Assembly: GCA_032622095.1 (NCBI GenBank) | Contig: CP136063.1 | Span: 36,990,106-37,054,105 of the forward strand | Direction of reading: 5' to 3' | Length of the DNA: 64,000 nucleotides | Source: Siphonodentalium dalli | Lineage: Eukaryota > Mollusca > Scaphopoda > Gadilida > Siphonodentaliidae | Shown here: one piece after another, positions 60,805 through 64,000 of the stretch | Layout of the letters: each line of letters starts with the position of its first letter | Position numbering within the stretch: the stretch's first letter is position 1 | Program-made: the position numbers and the translations under genes | The notes under the pieces: generated by a model | Seen by the model: only the letters and a program-made list of their open reading frames with translations | Told to the model about the DNA's origin: nothing | Database searches by the model: none

Positions 60805-61090
60805 CAGTACGGTTGGTAATAGTGAACAGTACGGCGGGTAATAGTGAACAGTACGTAACCGTGAACAGTACGGCGGGTAATAGTGAACAGTACGGCGGGT
60901 AATAGTGAACATTACGGCGGGTAATAGTGAACAGTACGGCGGGTAAAAGTGAACAGTACGGCGGGTAATAATGCCAAATACACTACATCACATTGAACAG
61001 TACGGCAGGTAATAGTGCCAAATACACTGCATCACAGTGAACAGTCCGGCGGGTAATAGTACCAACACAGTGAACAGTAGGGCGGGTAAA
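60805..61090. repeat. 22-bp tandem repeat (GAACAGTACGGCGGGTAATAGT), 5' of the recombinase gene
   Basis: The 20-mer CAGTACGGCGGGTAATAGTG recurs about every 22 bp from 60805 to 60970. It then recurs at wider spacing with an added TGCCAAATACACTACATCAC block until about 61090. The same compound unit returns at 63666-63786 on the far side of the gene. Confidence 0.9.
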
Positions 61091-61129
61091 AGTGCCAAAC
61101 TGGTTAACCCCAAATTCGCGTTCGTAACG

Positions 61130-61300
61130 CCGCAACGAACTGTTGCCCGCCCTGAATGAACTGTTGCCCGATTTGCAATCACGGTCAGCATTCGTGACGT
61201 CACGAGTGAACTGTTGCCCGACCCGAGCGAACTGTTGACTGGCTCCGAGCGAACTGTTGACTGGCTCCGAGCTAACTGTTGACTGGCCCGAACGAATTCC
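61130..61300. repeat. GCGAACTGTTGACTGGCTCC-type repeats, inverted relatives of the 22-bp unit
   Basis: CGAACTGTTGCCCGCCCTGA, TGAACTGTTGCCCGATTTGC, GTGAACTGTTGCCCGACCCG and three GAACTGTTGACTGGC copies follow one another. The reverse complement of GAACTGTTGCCCGCC is GGCGGGCAACAGTTC, close to GGCGGGTAATAGTGAAC of the 22-bp array. The two blocks thus face each other just upstream of the ORF start at 61392. Confidence 0.75.
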
Positions 61301-61391
61301 GTGACGTTTCGGCTATTTCCGGAAATTTCCGGTTTCGTTTTTTAATTATACCGGATTTCCGCATTGTCAAACTTGGAAAAACAACACAATT

Positions 61392-62589
61392 ATGTCTCGA
61401 TTTTCTGATATTTGCGAGGATGACATCAATAACTTGTTAGAGAATAGAGATTCTCTAAGCACAAAGAATGTCGTCAAAAGTGCCGTGATCATTCTAAAAA
61501 CGTACTGCTCCGAAAACTCTTTGGAAATTCCTTCGGCTGATGTCGCTGCTTCGGAATTGGATTCCATTCTCAAATCGTTTTATGCGGCTGCTAGAAAGAC
61601 TGATGGAGAATTGTACACACAGAAATATATGTTGTCAATCCGGTATGGACTGCAAACTGTATGATTTTCTGAAAATGGGCACTCCGCGTGGACTGCAAGA
61701 CAATGTTTTCCTAGATTTTATGATTTATTTCTGTAATCGTGGCCGAGAGAATCTTCGTGACATTAAAGAGACTGATTTTGTGTTCGATGAGAATTGCAAA
61801 TATATTTCGCCAAAAGATATGACTACAAAAACCCACAGAGGTGGTGTCCAGGATACCGACAGTCAAGGAGGCCGAATCTACAAAACTGGAAATAATATGT
61901 GTCCGTACAACTCATTCGTCAAGTATCTTTCCAAATTAAACCACGAATGCGACTTTTTCTTTCAAAGGCCAAAGTCAAAGATTGTTGAAAGTGAACCGTG
62001 GTATGACAATTCTCCAGTTGGAAAGAATACGTTGGGTGACAGGATGAAAAGGTTGTCATCAGCGGTCCAGTTATCAAAATTTTATACAAATCACTGCTTA
62101 CGTGCCACCTCAATTACCCTACTCAATGACTATGAGGCTCGTCATGTGATGGCTATATCTGGACATAAGTCGAAGAGCAGCATCCGAAGTTACGCGAGAA
62201 CCAGTGAGGAACAGAAGGACAAGGTGGCGGCTACTGTAGCAAATGCGGTATTTGGAATGCCTGTCAACTCTGACTCACAAGAAATACATGCTCCACAAAG
62301 TACAGAAAATCTGGTCGTCGACCCAGAGATAGACCTATCTAATGTAGACATTCTCCAACTAACTTCTTCACAAGAAAATTACCTTCAACGGGAGGTTCGC
62401 AAGTTAATTTCGGACAATGCAGCAGAATGTGGACCTTTGATAAATGCACAACAACACCAGACAAATGTACACATCAGGGTGGAGACCAGGTCCGAGATTA
62501 TTCTTAATCGTTCGAGGGTTCCCATGAGTGGCATAATATACAACATTCCGACTTCGAATGTTACCACTCATCACCATCATTACAGTTAG
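61392..62589 (+). pseudogene. Crypton/DUF3504-type tyrosine recombinase, internally deleted
   Basis: Tyrosine recombinases of this group cut and rejoin DNA without a target duplication; host-domesticated relatives exist in animals. The first frame (61392-61664, 90 codons) opens MSRFSDICEDDI and ends SIRYGLQTV. The second frame (from about 61640 to 62589) carries the catalytic half: CNRGRENLRD (Arg, residue ~69 of the 349-codon frame starting at 61540), TNHCLRATSI (H185, R188), ISGHKS (H209) and SIRSYARTS (Tyr 218). All four residue types are therefore present. Between GLQ of frame 1 and DFLKMGTPRGLQ of frame 2 the ~60 residues usual in this family are missing and the frame changes, so an internal deletion fused two places, perhaps through a short shared GGACTGCAA-like sequence. 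The tail after Tyr is polar with no domain and ends TTHHHHYS at the stop. Confidence 0.8.
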
Positions 62590-62617
62590 AGAATGGACGC
62601 TGTCTAACTGTAATGAT
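62576..62617. promoter_or_regulatory. Perfect 15-bp hairpin across the recombinase stop codon
   Basis: ATCATTACAGTTAGA (62576-62590) and TCTAACTGTAATGAT (62603-62617) are exact reverse complements around the 12-base loop GAATGGACGCTG. The stop codon TAG lies in the left stem at 62587-62589. It could be an RNA 3'-end structure, an element boundary or a recombinase binding site; none of these is shown. Confidence 0.85.
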
Positions 62618-62816
62618 CCAGTTATACAAGAGCAACTAGATACATTTAATATATTCCGTGTTGTGCTAAGTAAGCCTAATATAGTAAGATTTCACAGGAA
62701 TAGATGTCTTATTTCTTTGTTGTTGTCACTGGTTTAAACCATTTGGTGCTAATTAAATGTTACTTACTGTTACACAATGTCATATTTCTTCATCACATAC
62801 ATTATGGTATGCAGCC
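62618..62816. other. Short spacer
   Basis: AT-rich sequence between the hairpin and the TA-flanked MITE. No polyadenylation signal was identified with confidence. Confidence 0.3.
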
Positions 62817-63033
62817 TACAGTAATGCTCTAATTAATCGAACTCTTAACAACAGTAGAATTTTGGGTAACTTTTCAGGATTTAGTCGGAAATATGGCTTG
62901 TTGCCATTCATCGGAAAGCTCTCCCCGAGAGCTTTCCGATGAATGACAACAAGCCATATTTCCGACTAAATCCTGAAAAGTTACCCAAAATTCTACTGTG
63001 GTTAAGAGGTCGATTAATTAGAGCATTACGGTA
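62817..63033. mobile_element. Palindromic TA-flanked MITE, copy 3
   Basis: This 217-bp copy has the tips TACAGTAATGCTCTAATTAA and TTAATTAGAGCATTACGGTA, which are inverted repeats with one mismatch. The arms (GGGTAACTTTTCAGGATTTAG, CGGAAATATGGCTTGTTGCC) meet at GGAAAGCTCTCCCCGAGAGCTTTCC. It belongs to the same family as 21620, 23863 and the half copy at 27271. Confidence 0.88.
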
Positions 63034-63660
63034 CATCCATAGTTCCATAGAACGACAAGCCATTAAGAGCGTTTAAAGGTCAGGTCCATGGACAATTGCA
63101 TGTACATTGCAAGAACAAGTGTATCAGAGAAAAAATAATAATCGAAATGAAAGATATATAATATGCTATAATACCGTCACATAATAATGTTGTGCATTTT
63201 TCAACTTCTATTATGGCATGCCATTTTAATTAATAACACTTTTTCGACTCATTTAAATTTGTAAATCAAATAATTTTGTGTATAAGGAGTAACATTATTT
63301 TTAATATACAAACAGTCGGCTGATTCATTAAGACCCAGATAATAACTTGACTGAACCTATTTTATATCTGGTATATATTATAATATATATATTATTCAAT
63401 ATTCACAGAGACTACATGTGCTTTTTGCATTCAGATACATGGCGGTATATTCCAGTTAGTTCTCATAATAAGCAATTACACTATTAAAGAGTGTGATTAA
63501 TTAGCAATGACCTGATTATCTACAAGTAAATGTATTGGGTAACAAAGCAATTATTCCATGTGTCTTTTGGGAACAGTCAAAATTGTTGTCCCTCGGTATC
63601 AGGAATGACTATCGAACTGTAGCCCCGGCCTGGAAATAATTGCTTAATACACTTAGTTTG
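63034..63660. other. Unassigned AT-rich stretch
   Basis: No gene or repeat was recognised. There is a dense run of ATATAT near 63370-63400. Confidence 0.3.
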
Positions 63661-63665
63661 GACAT

Positions 63666-63786
63666 CACAGTGGACAGTAGGGCGGGAAATAGTGCCAAAT
63701 ACACTACATCACAGTGAACAGTACGGCGGGTAACAATGTCAAACACACTACATCACAGCGAACAGTAGGGCGGGTAATAGTGCTAA
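63666..63786. repeat. 22-bp repeat family, 3' copies
   Basis: CAGTAGGGCGGGAAATAGTG, CAGTACGGCGGGTAACAATG and CAGTAGGGCGGGTAATAGTG are separated by CCAAATACACTACATCAC-type spacers, in the same orientation as the array at 60805-61090. The final 210 bp of the window (63790-64000) show nothing definite. Confidence 0.85.
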
Positions 63787-64000
63787 AAACAATTAGTTTA
63801 CAGTCAACAATCGGCAACTGATGGTGATCCTATCGAAACATTTTGGCATCTTTTCAACTCATTGCGAGTCATTTTCCAAAAAAATGTATAAATTCTTCTT
63901 TGGGGCACGTTCTACATTCTTTTCAGAATTCGACTAAACCGCTCAACTTCAACATTTGTCATGAGAACGAGGAGCAATTCGTCTGCGATAAATTTGGCCC

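Noticed and set aside
60805-61070. 22-bp repeats as a CRISPR array
   Set aside because: The repeats are contiguous or have the same spacer, there are no cas genes, and the context is eukaryotic.

Overview
The window looks like a repeat-dominated, AT-rich intergenic stretch of a metazoan genome, most likely a marine invertebrate. I base this on the mix of piggyBac, Crypton-type, Gypsy-type and non-LTR retroelement sequences, abundant MITEs and foldback elements, and minisatellites. A mollusc or other lophotrochozoan would fit, but nothing in the sequence proves a taxon. I found no convincing host gene, no rRNA or tRNA gene, no CRISPR and no prokaryotic operon. Every recognisable protein-coding stretch belongs to a transposable element, and most are frameshifted or truncated.

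Layout. (1) 1-14755: a long tandem/nested array with a period of about 700 bp. Its unit is a ~520-bp MITE bounded by TTAA, with ends TTAAAGRCACGGGCGG and CCCGTATCTTTAA, plus a ~185-bp spacer. (2) 14760-36780: mostly non-coding DNA carrying a 1.2-kb foldback element (16262-17462), a diverged minisatellite split by a TTAA-flanked MITE (17600-18735), a 40-bp-class minisatellite (20410-21030), clustered GCGCTTCAGCGC palindromes (21250-21560), palindromic TA-flanked MITEs (21620, 23863, 27271), Helentron-like tails (28790-29641), and further inverted and direct repeats. (3) 36784-40430: a piggyBac transposase gene broken by two mutually compensating frameshifts. It is flanked by two copies of the array's MITE in inverted orientation. 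(4) 40922-41903: a 980-bp inverted-repeat element. (5) 41920-53560: a ~70-bp minisatellite that appears to have been entered by a CR1/Jockey-like LINE. The LINE was in turn entered by a 4.5-kb Gypsy-type LTR element (44764-49274, minus strand, LTRs differing at only two positions by eye) and by a TTAA-targeting MITE (52478-52953). (6) 53570-58560: two ~1.5-kb copies of one non-coding segment about 3.46 kb apart. (7) 60440-63790: arrays of 56-bp and 22-bp repeats around a Crypton/DUF3504-type tyrosine recombinase gene that has lost an internal piece, followed by another TA-flanked MITE.

How the parts fit together. TTAA-flanked families dominate. One full-size but mutated transposase lies between two inverted copies of the very MITE that makes up the first 14.7 kb, so it is a candidate source of the mobilising enzyme. 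The relative order minisatellite, then LINE, then LTR element and TTAA MITE can be read from the nesting. The most unusual items are the MITE-to-satellite array, its link to the piggyBac gene, and the tyrosine recombinase locus framed by 22-bp repeats with a perfect hairpin across its stop codon.
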